Under the pieces are notes generated by a model. It worked only from the letters and a program-made list of their open reading frames with translations. It had not been told where the DNA came from and did not search any database. Below are positions 16,035 through 24,394 of a stretch of 64,000 nt of DNA, in pieces. The DNA lies in the NCBI RefSeq assembly GCF_902459665.1, contig NZ_CABPSL010000007.1, forward strand, positions 124,001 through 188,000, given 5' to 3'. Numbering within the stretch: the first letter of the stretch is position 1; the number at the start of each line of letters is the position of its first letter. The translations under genes and the position numbers were made by a program. This DNA comes from Pandoraea cepalis. Lineage in GTDB: Bacteria; Pseudomonadota; Gammaproteobacteria; Burkholderiales; Burkholderiaceae.

Positions 16035-17386
16035 TGCTCCCCCTTTTCACCCGCCGACCCCGGGCGTTGAACAACGCGAACCGCCTTTGACTCGTACCTG
16101 GGCAACGTGCCTTCCTCATGACAGACCACCGTGCAGGCTAAACCGAGGCGCGCCTTGAGCTTCGTCTGCGCCTCCTTCTCCAGTGCTTCACGCGTCAGGG
16201 CGGAGTTCGCCATGCGCTCAATGGCTACCTCAACCGTGTCAAGGCTTCCGGTGCCCTTGTCCACGTAGATTTGCCACGCCTCTTTAATCGTTCCATCGAG
16301 CCCCGTGATGACGTCTTCGATCTGCGACGGATACACCATCACGCCGCGCACTTTCAGCATGTCGTCGGATCGCCCGACGATACGGCCGATCAAGGGGAAT
16401 CCGCGTCTGCCGCAAGGACAATCGAAGGGGTGCTCTGATAATCGGACCAGGTCGCGAGTGCGCCAACGAACGACGGGGGACGCTTCCTTGTCGAGGGTGG
16501 TGATGACAATCTCTCCGATCTGCCCTGGCGCTACGGGTTGCAGTGTGATCGGATCGAGGATCTCCGCCATGACCGAGTCGTCGTTGATGAGATGCATCTC
16601 ATCCGATTCGTGAGAGTGCTCACACGAGATGGAGAGAATCGGACCACCGGCCTCCGTCGAACCATAGATATTGTGGGCGACGAATCCCGGCGGCATCATG
16701 CCCTCGAGCTCCCTGCGAAATGACGTGGATACCGATTGACCGCCAAACAGACCACACCGCAGACGCCAATCCTTCTTCGGATCGATGCCGGCCTTCTGGG
16801 CGAGTGAAATGAGTGTCATCAACCACAGCGGTGACATGGTTGTCGCCGTGTATTCATGATCGCGAAGCCATTGAACGACCAGGTCGCCACGTCCAGGCCC
16901 CACCGGGAAATTCACGGCGCCGTAGGCATGTAGCGCCTGATCCATTGAGGTTCCGCCGATCCACAATCCATATCCATAGCCCTGGTAGACGCGATCGCCG
17001 GGCGCAATGCCAACCGTTCTGAAGATTCGACTCAACTGCTTGACGATCGTATGCTCCCAATCGTGCCGGGTGAACCCGAAGAGCACGGGCAGGCCCGTCG
17101 TCCCGGACGTTGCACAGAACCGGGCGATCTGCTCCAGCGGCACGGTCAGGAAGGGGTAGGGGTAGTGCGAGCGCAAGTCTGCTTTTTCGAGCGTGGGCAG
17201 CGCACTCAATGCCTGACGATCTGCCAAGTCATTCGGGGTGAGCCCCGCCCGCTTGAAATGATCCACCCAAGCGGGGAAGGCAGACAGTCGTTTGCCAAGC
17301 GACGCCAGCTTTCTGTCTTGCGTGGCAAGTACGTCCTCCCGACACGCGAAATCTCCTTGCAAGTGTTCTGATTCGACTGTCTCCAT
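16031..17386 (-). CDS. Phenylacetate-CoA ligase family (PaaK-like) enzyme
   Basis: A 451-residue adenylate-forming ligase of the PaaK branch, activating a carboxylic acid with ATP and CoA. SGTTGLPVLFGFTRHDW is the phosphate-binding loop, IYGSTEAGGP the adenine motif, WRTRDLVRL and GRSDDMLKVRGVMVYPSQIE the hinge and C-terminal motifs; PFDCPCGRRG is the cysteine cluster seen in PaaK. The substrate is probably an aryl or cyclic acid but cannot be named. The ATG at 17386 is preferred because AAGGAG lies six bases before it; another ATG 18 bases upstream lacks this. It begins the second coupled block after a 154-base gap. Confidence 0.88.
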   Translation of the reverse strand: METVESEHLQGDFACREDVLATQDRKLASLGKRLSAFPAWVDHFKRAGLTPNDLADRQALSALPTLEKADLRSHYPYPFLTVPLEQIARFCATSGTTGLPVLFGFTRHDWEHTIVKQLSRIFRTVGIAPGDRVYQGYGYGLWIGGTSMDQALHAYGAVNFPVGPGRGDLVVQWLRDHEYTATTMSPLWLMTLISLAQKAGIDPKKDWRLRCGLFGGQSVSTSFRRELEGMMPPGFVAHNIYGSTEAGGPILSISCEHSHESDEMHLINDDSVMAEILDPITLQPVAPGQIGEIVITTLDKEASPVVRWRTRDLVRLSEHPFDCPCGRRGFPLIGRIVGRSDDMLKVRGVMVYPSQIEDVITGLDGTIKEAWQIYVDKGTGSLDTVEVAIERMANSALTREALEKEAQTKLKARLGLACTVVCHEEGTLPRYESKAVRVVQRPGSAGEKGEQ

Positions 17387-17397
17387 CACTGTCTCCT

Positions 17398-17417
17398 TGT
17401 CCATCCTGGATTGGACA
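17398..17417. promoter_or_regulatory. Inverted repeat upstream of the CoA ligase
   Basis: TGTCCA-N8-TGGACA lies 12-31 bases before the ligase start. Its sequence differs from the two TetR-like operator copies. It may be an internal operator or an RNA hairpin near the ribosome site; no clear promoter could be assigned. Confidence 0.3.
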
Positions 17418-17540
17418 TTATTTATTTGGCCCGGCCAGCCATTGTGGGGAACGCCGCTACCTCATCGCGCCATCGCCACTGGCTCGATCACAACGATTCG
17501 TGGCCGACACCACGACACACACGAGAGACATCCAACCGCC

Positions 17541-18695
17541 TTACAACGACGCTCGCGTTCCAAAAATGGCGGTTGAATGGCTCGACATGTAACCGCCAGG
17601 TGCATGGGCAAGCGCGATCTCTGCACCGCTTACCTGGCGCTGTCCGCAATCTCCTCGCAGTTGCAGAACCGACTCGATGATTGTGTAGATCCCGAACATT
17701 CCGGGATGCCCGAATGACAATCCGCCGCCATTGGTGTTCATGGGGAACGCGCCTCCCGGTTCGGTGCGCCCGTCCGCCAGGAACGCACCGCCTTCCCCTT
17801 TCGCACAGAAGCCGATGTCTTCCGCGAACATGATCGGCATGATCGTGAATGCGTCGTAGAGTTGCGCGACATGTATGTCGTCTGGCGTCAGCCGGGCTTG
17901 TGAGAATGCTCGTGAAGCCGAGATCGACGCGCCCGTCGATGTGAGATTTGTCATTTGCGCAATGCTCCGATGGGTAACCGCTTCGCCTGCGCCCAACAGA
18001 TAGATGGGCTCGCGCCTGTATGACTTTGCCCGGGCAGCCGACGTGATGATCACCGCGCCGCCGCCATCCGTGACCAGGCAGCAATCGCGCACGGTAAATG
18101 GCGTGGCGACAGGTCGTGACGACAGCACATCGTCAACCGTGAGCGGCGCACGTTCGCTCGCCAGAGGATTCAGCGCAGCCCACTTGCGGGCAGAGACGGC
18201 CACGTTTGCCAACTGCGCCCGTGTCGTTCCGAACTCGTACATGTGCCGTTGCGCCATCAAAGCATAGGCGGCAACCGGCCCGGGATAGGTGTATGGGGTT
18301 TCGTACGGGTTTGGCTCAGAATGCGACACAAATTGCGCGCCCGAGGAGCGTTGCGTGCTCCCGTAGACCACAAGCGCCACGTCGCACAACCCCGCCGAAA
18401 TCGCTGCCTGCGCGTGATTGAGATGTGCGATAAACGACCCCCCGCCGACTTGAGTGGAGTCGGAGTAGCGGGGCTGAATGCCGAGATATTCGCAAATGCT
18501 CAACGTCGGCATGAACACTTGCAGGCCCGCGGCGAAAACACCGTCGATTTCCCCTATGGCAACGCCCGCGTCTTGCAGTGCTTCAGCAACCGCTAACGCC
18601 ATGGCGTCTATCGGCGAACATCCTGGCGGCAATGCCGGGAACGCACTGACACCGACACCGACGATCGCGGTTGAGCCACGAAGATCCTTGCTCAC
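17541..18695 (-). CDS. SCP2-type thiolase-fold protein lacking thiolase cysteines, aldolase-like
   Basis: A 384-residue thiolase-superfamily protein of the non-specific lipid-transfer (SCP-x) branch. The usual nucleophile position carries STQVGGGSF (80-88) with no Cys, and the C-terminal Cys motif is replaced by APGGYMSSHS (365-374). The His motif GGGLSFGHPG (323-332, H330) and LYDAFT (Y280) remain. Partner proteins in this branch are DUF35 proteins, and the gene immediately upstream encodes one (GTGA overlap). Known pairs include true thiolases and the retro-aldolase Ltp2/ChsH2 of steroid side-chain degradation, which also lacks the cysteine. Cleavage of a beta-hydroxyacyl-CoA by retro-aldol reaction is therefore a reasonable guess. 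Confidence 0.85.
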   Translation of the reverse strand: MSKDLRGSTAIVGVGVSAFPALPPGCSPIDAMALAVAEALQDAGVAIGEIDGVFAAGLQVFMPTLSICEYLGIQPRYSDSTQVGGGSFIAHLNHAQAAISAGLCDVALVVYGSTQRSSGAQFVSHSEPNPYETPYTYPGPVAAYALMAQRHMYEFGTTRAQLANVAVSARKWAALNPLASERAPLTVDDVLSSRPVATPFTVRDCCLVTDGGGAVIITSAARAKSYRREPIYLLGAGEAVTHRSIAQMTNLTSTGASISASRAFSQARLTPDDIHVAQLYDAFTIMPIMFAEDIGFCAKGEGGAFLADGRTEPGGAFPMNTNGGGLSFGHPGMFGIYTIIESVLQLRGDCGQRQVSGAEIALAHAPGGYMSSHSTAIFGTRASL

Positions 18696-19063
18696 GAATG
18701 CACCTCGAATACCACACGAGGCCCGGTGTCGGTTGTCTCGAAGTTGGCCCGCACCCGGGTGCCGATCGGTGCGTCAGACGGTGCGCCGAGGACCGTCGAC
18801 ATCAGCCTGAATCCCTCATCAAGTTCGACGATCGCGATCGAGTAAGGAGGTCTCGACCTGGGATGGAAATGGGTCATCGAATAGACCGTCCCCAGGCCCG
18901 CGCTTTCACGCCACTCAAGCGCTTCAGGGCGCCCACTGGGGCCCACCTCGCGCGGGAAGAATACCGGCACGCCGACGGTCCGGTCGAATTGATACATCAA
19001 CTTCCCGTTTTGCAGGCCATTCAAATACACGTTTCTCGCGGATTGCACCGGGACAGGCCACAT
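18692..19063 (-). CDS. DUF35 OB-fold protein without zinc ribbon
   Basis: A 123-residue DUF35/OB-fold protein, the usual partner of SCP2-type thiolase-fold enzymes. Members normally start with a rubredoxin-like zinc ribbon (two CxxC pairs). Here the region YQFDRTVGVPVFFPREVG keeps the surrounding pattern, but the whole protein has no cysteine, so zinc cannot be bound in that way. The OB part (GLGTVYSMTHFHPR to the end) looks normal. The ATG at 19063 has GGGAG at good distance; an ATG six bases earlier overlaps the upstream stop as ATGA and is the alternative. The downstream thiolase-fold gene overlaps its stop. Confidence 0.85.
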   Translation of the reverse strand: MWPVPVQSARNVYLNGLQNGKLMYQFDRTVGVPVFFPREVGPSGRPEALEWRESAGLGTVYSMTHFHPRSRPPYSIAIVELDEGFRLMSTVLGAPSDAPIGTRVRANFETTDTGPRVVFEVHS

Positions 19064-19065
19064 GA

Positions 19066-19839
19066 TCATCTCCCGATAAATACTGGGGAGCGCCGCGCCT
19101 TGAACGCTGCGAGCCCCTCTTTACCATCGGTTCCACGCATTGCCTCGGCCTGTTTAACGGCCTCATGTTCCGCCATTTCGCCATACGTCTTGCCAGCGTC
19201 GAGAATCTCTTTGCTGGCGGCGAACGCCGCGGTGGGACCACTGGCAATCGACATCGCAAGCAAGGTGGCGACGTCATCAAGGTCCGCGGCACCTACACTG
19301 CGGTTGACGAGTCCCATCGCGGCGGCTTCGCGCCCCGTCAGCATTCGTCCAGTGAAGATCAGCTCGGCAGCTCGGTGTCGCCCAAGCCGTTCGCGGAGGT
19401 AGTAGTGCCCACCTGAATCCATGACCAGCCCGATTTTTCGAAAGGGACTTCCAAGCATCGCGTTATCCGCCACGACGGTCATGTCGCAGGCCAATGCCAA
19501 TCCGAAGCCGAACCCCAATGCGGGCCCTGCAACGGCCGCAATCGTGGGAACAGGGCAACTTCTTACCACTTCCAGCACCGGATTGATTTTGTGCGCAAGA
19601 ATGTCGTAGGTATCGTCGCGCTCGGGATCGGTGCCGTTAAGGTCGCGTCCGGCGCAGAAAGCCCCGCCTTCTCCCGAAATGAGAATGCATCGCGCCCCCG
19701 CGTCCACCGCCGCTTGCACCGCGGAGCCGACTGCGGTCATCTCGTCGATGGAAAGGCTGTTCTTTACCTCAGGCTTGTTCAAGCTGACTCGCGCCAGCCC
19801 CGATTTGACAGTGAGCAGTACGGTGCCGGACGTAGTCAA
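19066..19839 (-). CDS. Enoyl-CoA hydratase/isomerase, PaaG-like
   Basis: A 257-residue crotonase-fold enzyme. GEGGAFCAGRDL and AGPALGFGFGLALACDM form the oxyanion hole. The catalytic region reads RKIGLVMDSGGHYYL, with Asp where PaaG (ring-epoxide/oxepin isomerase and enoyl isomerase) has its catalytic Asp, instead of the Glu pair of ordinary hydratases, so isomerisation is as likely as hydration. The start is TTG at 19839: GGGAG precedes it by six bases and TTGA overlaps the MaoC stop. Another TTG 18 bases upstream is possible. It lies within a chain of overlapping genes. Confidence 0.85.
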   Translation of the reverse strand: MTTSGTVLLTVKSGLARVSLNKPEVKNSLSIDEMTAVGSAVQAAVDAGARCILISGEGGAFCAGRDLNGTDPERDDTYDILAHKINPVLEVVRSCPVPTIAAVAGPALGFGFGLALACDMTVVADNAMLGSPFRKIGLVMDSGGHYYLRERLGRHRAAELIFTGRMLTGREAAAMGLVNRSVGAADLDDVATLLAMSIASGPTAAFAASKEILDAGKTYGEMAEHEAVKQAEAMRGTDGKEGLAAFKARRSPVFIGR

Positions 19840-20291
19840 TTTCCGCTCCCGCGACAACTCATGAGAATCTGAATGTCGGTTTTGAGCAGGAGCTCGTTGT
19901 TCTGGTTGAAGACATTCCAGCCAAGTTTGAGAACGCCATCTTTTCCCGGTCGCTTATCCCCCTTCCCGATGACTTCGCTCTCGAGTCTGATGGTGTCGCC
20001 AATGAATGTCGGCGCGACAAATCGCAGGGCATCCGTGCCGTAGTTCGCCACGATGGCCGGCGCATCTGGCGGGACGCCCAGGCCCGCTGCGACGGCGTGC
20101 ACCAACAGCCCGGGGGCAATGCGCTGACCAAAGCGCGTGCCTTGCGCGTAGTGCGCATTCGTGTGAAGAACGTACCAATCACCGGTTAGCGCGCACCACT
20201 GCACAATGTCCGTCTCGGTAATGGTTCGCCCTCTCGTGACGAACCGCTCGCCCACCTCGATTTCGTCAAAGTACTTGTCCAGAAAGTTCAT
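19836..20291 (-). CDS. MaoC-like enoyl-CoA hydratase
   Basis: A 151-residue hot-dog-fold protein. TGDWYVLHTNAHYAQGTRFG followed by IAPGLL is the R-specific hydratase motif (Asp and His as catalytic pair). It probably hydrates an unsaturated acyl-CoA made in this cluster. The ATG at 20291 follows GGAGGCGGAGAC; the frame continues upstream through the operator and is rejected. It is the first gene of the operon, directly behind the operator/promoter at 20316-20350. Confidence 0.85.
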   Translation of the reverse strand: MNFLDKYFDEIEVGERFVTRGRTITETDIVQWCALTGDWYVLHTNAHYAQGTRFGQRIAPGLLVHAVAAGLGVPPDAPAIVANYGTDALRFVAPTFIGDTIRLESEVIGKGDKRPGKDGVLKLGWNVFNQNNELLLKTDIQILMSCRGSGN

Positions 20292-20315
20292 GTCTCCGCC
20301 TCCGTATTTGAAGGC

Positions 20316-20350
20316 AGTATATATATAATCCGTCTGGACGGTCAATTAAT
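20316..20350 (-). promoter_or_regulatory. Promoter and TetR-type operator of the catabolic operon, copy 1
   Basis: On the minus strand TTGACC (20345-20340) and TATACT (20321-20316) are 18 bases apart. The palindrome CCGTC-TG-GACGG (20330-20341) fills the -35/spacer zone, an arrangement suited to repression. The 22-bp unit at 20329-20350 recurs at 13885-13906 with four differences. The TetR gene is adjacent, so it is the obvious candidate to bind both. Confidence 0.7.
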
Positions 20351-20360
20351 AGAAAAAAAT

Positions 20361-20948
20361 TTAGAGGAGTCCGTGGAGGCACAGGTCAGACGCTTTTCTC
20401 GCCAATGTCGGCAGATCCAGCTTGCCCGTCGGCTCGTACCAGGTATAGGTCCAGTTGAGCATTCCATAGATGAGCATGGCGTGAGCCGACACGTCGAGGC
20501 GGGACGCAAATTTTGCCGCATTCAGCTCTTCGAGGAGCGCTGAGAGCTGCTCAATCAAACGATGCTCGGCACGCCGCACTTCCTCGCGCACGGGCTCCGG
20601 CAAATACTCCGCGTCGCCGAGGAGGACCTTGTGGCAATCACGCGACTCGAAGTAATACTTCAAGTGCGCCAGTATGAACTCGCGCAGCTTGGTTTCCGGA
20701 GTCAGCTTGGACGTCGTGATATCGCGCGCGATAGCCAACAGCCCATTCACATGCGCGAGCAGCATTGCTTCGAGCATCGCTTCTTTCGAGGGAAAGTAGT
20801 GGTACATCCTCGACTTCGACGCGTTGCAGGCTGCCCCGATATCGATGATGTTCGTATTTCGGAACCCCTTCTCTGCAAAAAGATGTGCCGCTGCTGCCAG
20901 GATTTGCGACTTGATATCGTCGAAGTTCTCCGCCCGCGTACGTGCCAT
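20361..20948 (-). CDS. TetR/AcrR-family repressor of the catabolic cluster
   Basis: A 195-residue regulator. The N-terminal helix-turn-helix spans about residues 10-56 (AAAHLFAEKGFRNTNIIDIG, then SKSRMYHYFPSKEAML); the rest is a ligand-binding helical domain. It lies directly upstream of the MaoC gene on the same strand, 70 bases away, with the duplicated operator in between. Regulators of acyl-CoA pathways in this family often bind a CoA ester of the substrate; that is family knowledge, not visible here. Its own upstream region has a different imperfect inverted repeat (GATAGA 20968-20973 / TCTATC 20986-20991). Confidence 0.88.
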   Translation of the reverse strand: MARTRAENFDDIKSQILAAAAHLFAEKGFRNTNIIDIGAACNASKSRMYHYFPSKEAMLEAMLLAHVNGLLAIARDITTSKLTPETKLREFILAHLKYYFESRDCHKVLLGDAEYLPEPVREEVRRAEHRLIEQLSALLEELNAAKFASRLDVSAHAMLIYGMLNWTYTWYEPTGKLDLPTLARKASDLCLHGLL

Positions 20949-21245
20949 GACCTTGCTTTTTTTTTGCGATAGATGATTTCGTCATTCTATCCGATCGTGC
21001 TTCAGCACTCCCGGACGCGCCACGCGCGCTGCGCTTTCGCCCGTGTTGTCAGGCGCCCCCTCGCTTGCCGGCTCGACCATGCTGGAGATGCGTCGGGTCG
21101 GACCGTCCGGCGAGGAAGCCAACCCCCGTGCCACTCGCCAGAATGTCCCTGGAATGCCGGCGCCGCACCCTGCAGCGGTTCACGGCGCCGTGTGATGAGG
21201 CAAGTCGTGCCCTCGTCGGGAAGCGCGTCTTCGGCGCTCCCCCCA

Positions 21246-22394
21246 TCAAAATGCGCGCCGGAAAATCTCCTCGATCTCGGCCTGCACGGCACGCCGCGGG
21301 TTGGTGAGCCCACAAGCATCCTGCATCGCATTCGCCGCGAGCGTCGGAACGTCCTGCGCCTTTGCCCCAAGCTCCGAGAGCCCCGAGGGAATCCCGATAT
21401 CTTTCGATAAACGCCGAATTGCCGCAATCGCGACCTTTGCGCCCTCTTCGTCGCTCAGGCCGTCAACCGATTCGTCCATTGCCTGAGCGATATCCTTCAA
21501 TCGGGCGGCGCTCACGCTCGCGTTGAATTCTTCCACGTGAGGCAGCAAAACCGCATTGCAAACGCCGTGTGGCAAGTCATAGAATCCGCCGAGCTGGTGC
21601 GCCATCGCGTGCACATAGCCGAGTGATGCATTGTTGAACGCCATCCCCGCCAGAAACTGCGCATAGGCCATATTCTCGCGCGCGGCCATGTCATCCCCGT
21701 GTGACACGGCACGGCGCAGGTTTCGCGATATCAGCGTGACGGCCTTGAGCGCGCAAGCATCCGTAATGGGTGTCGCCGCCGTCGACACGTACGCTTCGGT
21801 GGCGTGCGTCAACGCGTCCATTCCGGTCGCTGCGGTCAACCCCTTCGGCATCGCCGCCATCAGTGTCGGATCGTTGACCGACAACAACGGCGTGACGTTA
21901 CGGTCGACGATGGCCATCTTCACGTGACGCTTCTCGTCGGTAATGATGCAGAACCGCGTCATTTCGCTTGCGGTCCCTGCCGTCGTATTGATCGCCACGA
22001 GCGGCATCTGGGGCTTCTTCGAGCGATCCACGCCTTCATAATCCGAGATATTTCCGCCATTGGCCGCACATAGCGCAATCCCCTTCGCGCAGTCGTGCGG
22101 CGAACCGCCACCCAGCGAAATCACGAAGTCGCATTGATGCTGCTTGAGCATTGCAAGCCCCGCTTCCACGTTTTCCGCCGTGGGGTTCGGCTTGACCCCG
22201 TCGAACACCGTGGACTGGATGTCTTGTTTGGTCAACAGCTTCGCCACCTTTTCCGCGACACCCGCCTTGGCAAGTCCGGCGTCGGTCACGATCAGTGCAT
22301 GCCGGAAGTGGTACTGACGCAGTGCGGCGATCGCCTCGTCAAGGCTACCCATGCCCATTACGTTGACTGCGGGGATAAAAAACGTCGTGCTCAT
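21246..22394 (-). CDS. Iron-containing alcohol dehydrogenase (group III)
   Basis: A 382-residue iron-dependent NAD(P) alcohol dehydrogenase. [14 protein letters not shown] is the nucleotide-binding motif. [14 protein letters not shown] gives the Asp and His metal ligands, and [16 protein letters not shown] supplies the two further His ligands. The length fits the methanol/1,3-propanediol/alcohol dehydrogenase group. It lies 185 bases downstream of the aldehyde dehydrogenase on the same strand, so the pair can oxidise a primary alcohol to the acid. The ATG at 22394 has GGAG seven bases upstream; an ATG six bases earlier lacks proper spacing. Confidence 0.92.
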   Translation of the reverse strand: MSTTFFIPAVNVMGMGSLDEAIAALRQYHFRHALIVTDAGLAKAGVAEKVAKLLTKQDIQSTVFDGVKPNPTAENVEAGLAMLKQHQCDFVISLGGGSPHDCAKGIALCAANGGNISDYEGVDRSKKPQMPLVAINTTAGTASEMTRFCIITDEKRHVKMAIVDRNVTPLLSVNDPTLMAAMPKGLTAATGMDALTHATEAYVSTAATPITDACALKAVTLISRNLRRAVSHGDDMAARENMAYAQFLAGMAFNNASLGYVHAMAHQLGGFYDLPHGVCNAVLLPHVEEFNASVSAARLKDIAQAMDESVDGLSDEEGAKVAIAAIRRLSKDIGIPSGLSELGAKAQDVPTLAANAMQDACGLTNPRRAVQAEIEEIFRRAF

Positions 22395-22579
22395 GGTCAT
22401 GCTCCATATCTGTCCCATCGGGGGGGGGCGCACCGCGCACGCACGACATGGTCAATACCCCATGCGAACCCGTGAGCGGTGTAAAGAGTCGTCCTTCGCT
22501 AGCAATGAAAGCAGCATCGCACCCATGGTGCGATGCGTCATTGATCTGCCGCAAGCTCAGCGGCGAACAGACTGAGCGC

Positions 22580-24100
22580 TCAGAAGAAGCCGAGCGGATT
22601 GACGTCGTAGCTCACCAGCAGATTCTTCGTTTGCTGATAGTGATCGAGCATCATCTTGTGCGTCTCGCGGCCGATACCGGACTTCTTGTACCCGCCGAAC
22701 GCGGCGTGCGCCGGATAGAGGTGGTAGCAGTTGGTCCACACGCGTCCGGCCTGAATGCCGCGGCCCATGCGATACGCGCGATTGATGTCGCGTGTCCAGA
22801 CCCCGGCGCCCAAGCCGAACTCGGTGTCGTTCGCGATCGCCAACGCTTCCGCTTCGTCCCGGAACGTGGTCACCCCAACGACCGGGCCGAAGATCTCTTC
22901 CTGGAATACGCGCATGCGGTTATCGCCCTTGAGCAACGTCGGCTGAATGTAAAAGCCCGACGCCAGCGGTCCGCCCAGCGCTTCGATGCCCCCGCCCGTC
23001 AACACCTGTGCGCCTTCCTTGCGGGCGAGATCGAGATACGTGAGGATCTTGTCGTACTGCTGCTGCGACGCCTGCGCGCCGACGGCCGTGTCGGTATCGA
23101 GCGGATCGCCGCGCTTGATGCGCGCCACCCGCGCCATCACCACTTCCATGAAGGGCTCGTAGATCGATTCCTGCACGAGCGCCCGCGACGGACACGTGCA
23201 CACCTCGCCCTGATTCAGGAAGCCCAGCACGAGACCTTCGGCCGCCTTCTCGATGAACGCCGGCTCGCCGTGCATGATGTCGTCGAAGAAGATGTTCGGC
23301 GACTTGCCGCCCAGCTCGACGGTGCTCGGGATCAGGTTGGCCGCCGCCATCGACAGAATGTGGCCACCGACCGGCGTCGACCCGGTGAACGCGATTTTCG
23401 CGATGCGACGGCTCGTCGCCAGCGCTTCGCCGGCTTCCTTGCCGAAGCCTTGCACGACGTTGAGCACGCCGGGCGGCAGCAGATCGCCGACCAGCTCGGC
23501 GAACAGCGTGATCGAGAGCGGCGTCTGCTCGGCAGGCTTGAGCACCACGCAGTTTCCGGCCGCGAGCGCCGGCGCGAGCTTCCACGCGGCCATCAGCAGC
23601 GGGAAATTCCAGGGAATGATCTGGCCGACGACACCCAATGGCTCATGAAAGTGATACGCGGCCGTGTGCTCGTCGATCTCGGCGGCGGTGCCCTCCTGCG
23701 CGCGAATGCAACCGGCGAAGTAGCGGAAGTGATCGATCGCCAGCGGCAGATCCGCCGCGAGCGTCTCGCGCACCGGCTTGCCGTTGTCCCACGTCTCCGC
23801 CACGGCGAACCGTTCGAGGTGCGCTTCGAGCCGGTCGGCAATCTGCAACAGAATGCGCGAGCGCGCCTGCACCGACGTCTTGCCCCATTTGGGCGCCGCC
23901 GCGTGTGCCGCATCGAGCGCCAGCTCGATATCCGCCCCGTTGGAGCGTGGGAACTCTCCGATAACACCGCCGGTCACGGGCGATGTGTTGGTGAAATAAC
24001 GGCCTTCCGCGGGCGGAACGAACTTGCCGCCGATGTAGTTCTCGTAGCGCGTCTGCAAAGTCAGCAGGGCACCGGGGGTGCCGGGCGGGGCGTATCGCAT
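22580..24100 (-). CDS. NAD-dependent aldehyde dehydrogenase, AcoD/ExaC type
   Basis: A 506-residue aldehyde dehydrogenase, the length typical for acetaldehyde dehydrogenases AcoD and Exa[10 protein letters not shown] binds NAD, E262 in [10 protein letters not shown] is the general base and C301 in [11 protein letters not shown] the nucleophile. The ATG follows CGGAGACACACC. The divergent AcoR-like sigma-54 activator and the -24/-12 promoter at 24156-24171 indicate induction by an alcohol, aldehyde or acetoin-like signal. It is expressed with the alcohol dehydrogenase downstream. Confidence 0.92.
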   Translation of the reverse strand: MRYAPPGTPGALLTLQTRYENYIGGKFVPPAEGRYFTNTSPVTGGVIGEFPRSNGADIELALDAAHAAAPKWGKTSVQARSRILLQIADRLEAHLERFAVAETWDNGKPVRETLAADLPLAIDHFRYFAGCIRAQEGTAAEIDEHTAAYHFHEPLGVVGQIIPWNFPLLMAAWKLAPALAAGNCVVLKPAEQTPLSITLFAELVGDLLPPGVLNVVQGFGKEAGEALATSRRIAKIAFTGSTPVGGHILSMAAANLIPSTVELGGKSPNIFFDDIMHGEPAFIEKAAEGLVLGFLNQGEVCTCPSRALVQESIYEPFMEVVMARVARIKRGDPLDTDTAVGAQASQQQYDKILTYLDLARKEGAQVLTGGGIEALGGPLASGFYIQPTLLKGDNRMRVFQEEIFGPVVGVTTFRDEAEALAIANDTEFGLGAGVWTRDINRAYRMGRGIQAGRVWTNCYHLYPAHAAFGGYKKSGIGRETHKMMLDHYQQTKNLLVSYDVNPLGFF

Positions 24101-24155
24101 GGTGTGTCTCCGGATAATTGTCGTGTCGGTGGCGCGGCGGCCACACAGGGCAATA

Positions 24156-24171
24156 AGCAAGTCGCGGGCCA
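24156..24171 (-). promoter_or_regulatory. Sigma-54 promoter of the aldehyde/alcohol dehydrogenase genes
   Basis: On the minus strand TGGCCCGCGACTTGCT has GG-N10-GC spacing and matches the -24/-12 consensus apart from one position in the -24 box. Transcription would start near 24145, about 45 bases before the aldehyde dehydrogenase ATG. Confidence 0.7.
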
Positions 24172-24237
24172 CCCGGGGCCGGTCGCCGATTCACGGGCCA
24201 GACGCCGGTTCGACAACGGGCGATGTGTGCCGAATCC

Positions 24238-24275
24238 GAGACAGGGTTGTCTCGTGCCATGACACGGTTGTCTCA
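24238..24275. promoter_or_regulatory. Tandem activator sites for the AcoR-like protein
   Basis: Site one is a perfect inverted repeat GAGACA-N4-TGTCTC (24238-24253). Site two is a degenerate copy, TGACAC-N3-TGTCTCA (24260-24275). Their TGTCTC halves start 21 bases apart, two helical turns, and they lie about 95-130 bases upstream of the predicted start, a classical enhancer position. Confidence 0.6.
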
Positions 24276-24394
24276 TCCTCATGACAGACAATCGCCCAAT
24301 GGCCATCGATTGACATACCGCATTGCAATCGCCTCCGGCATGGGACATGCTTCGGGAACGACTACGAGATCATCCGGCACGGGGGAGACGACCA

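Noticed and set aside
11588-20948. Reading the cluster as anaerobic benzylsuccinate (bbs) or standard phenylacetate (paa) degradation
   Set aside because: Some families recur (CoA transferases, thiolase with DUF35, PaaK, PaaG), but there is no benzylsuccinate synthase, no paaABCD set and no ring-hydrolase gene, while a diiron oxygenase and reductase are present.
22448-24262. A 604-codon open frame opposite the aldehyde dehydrogenase
   Set aside because: Composition matches antisense translation and the opposite strand encodes a complete aldehyde dehydrogenase.
24310-24345. A second sigma-54 promoter near GCCGGAGGCGATTGCA (minus strand)
   Set aside because: The essential GG of the -24 box is missing; the element at 24156-24171 fits much better.
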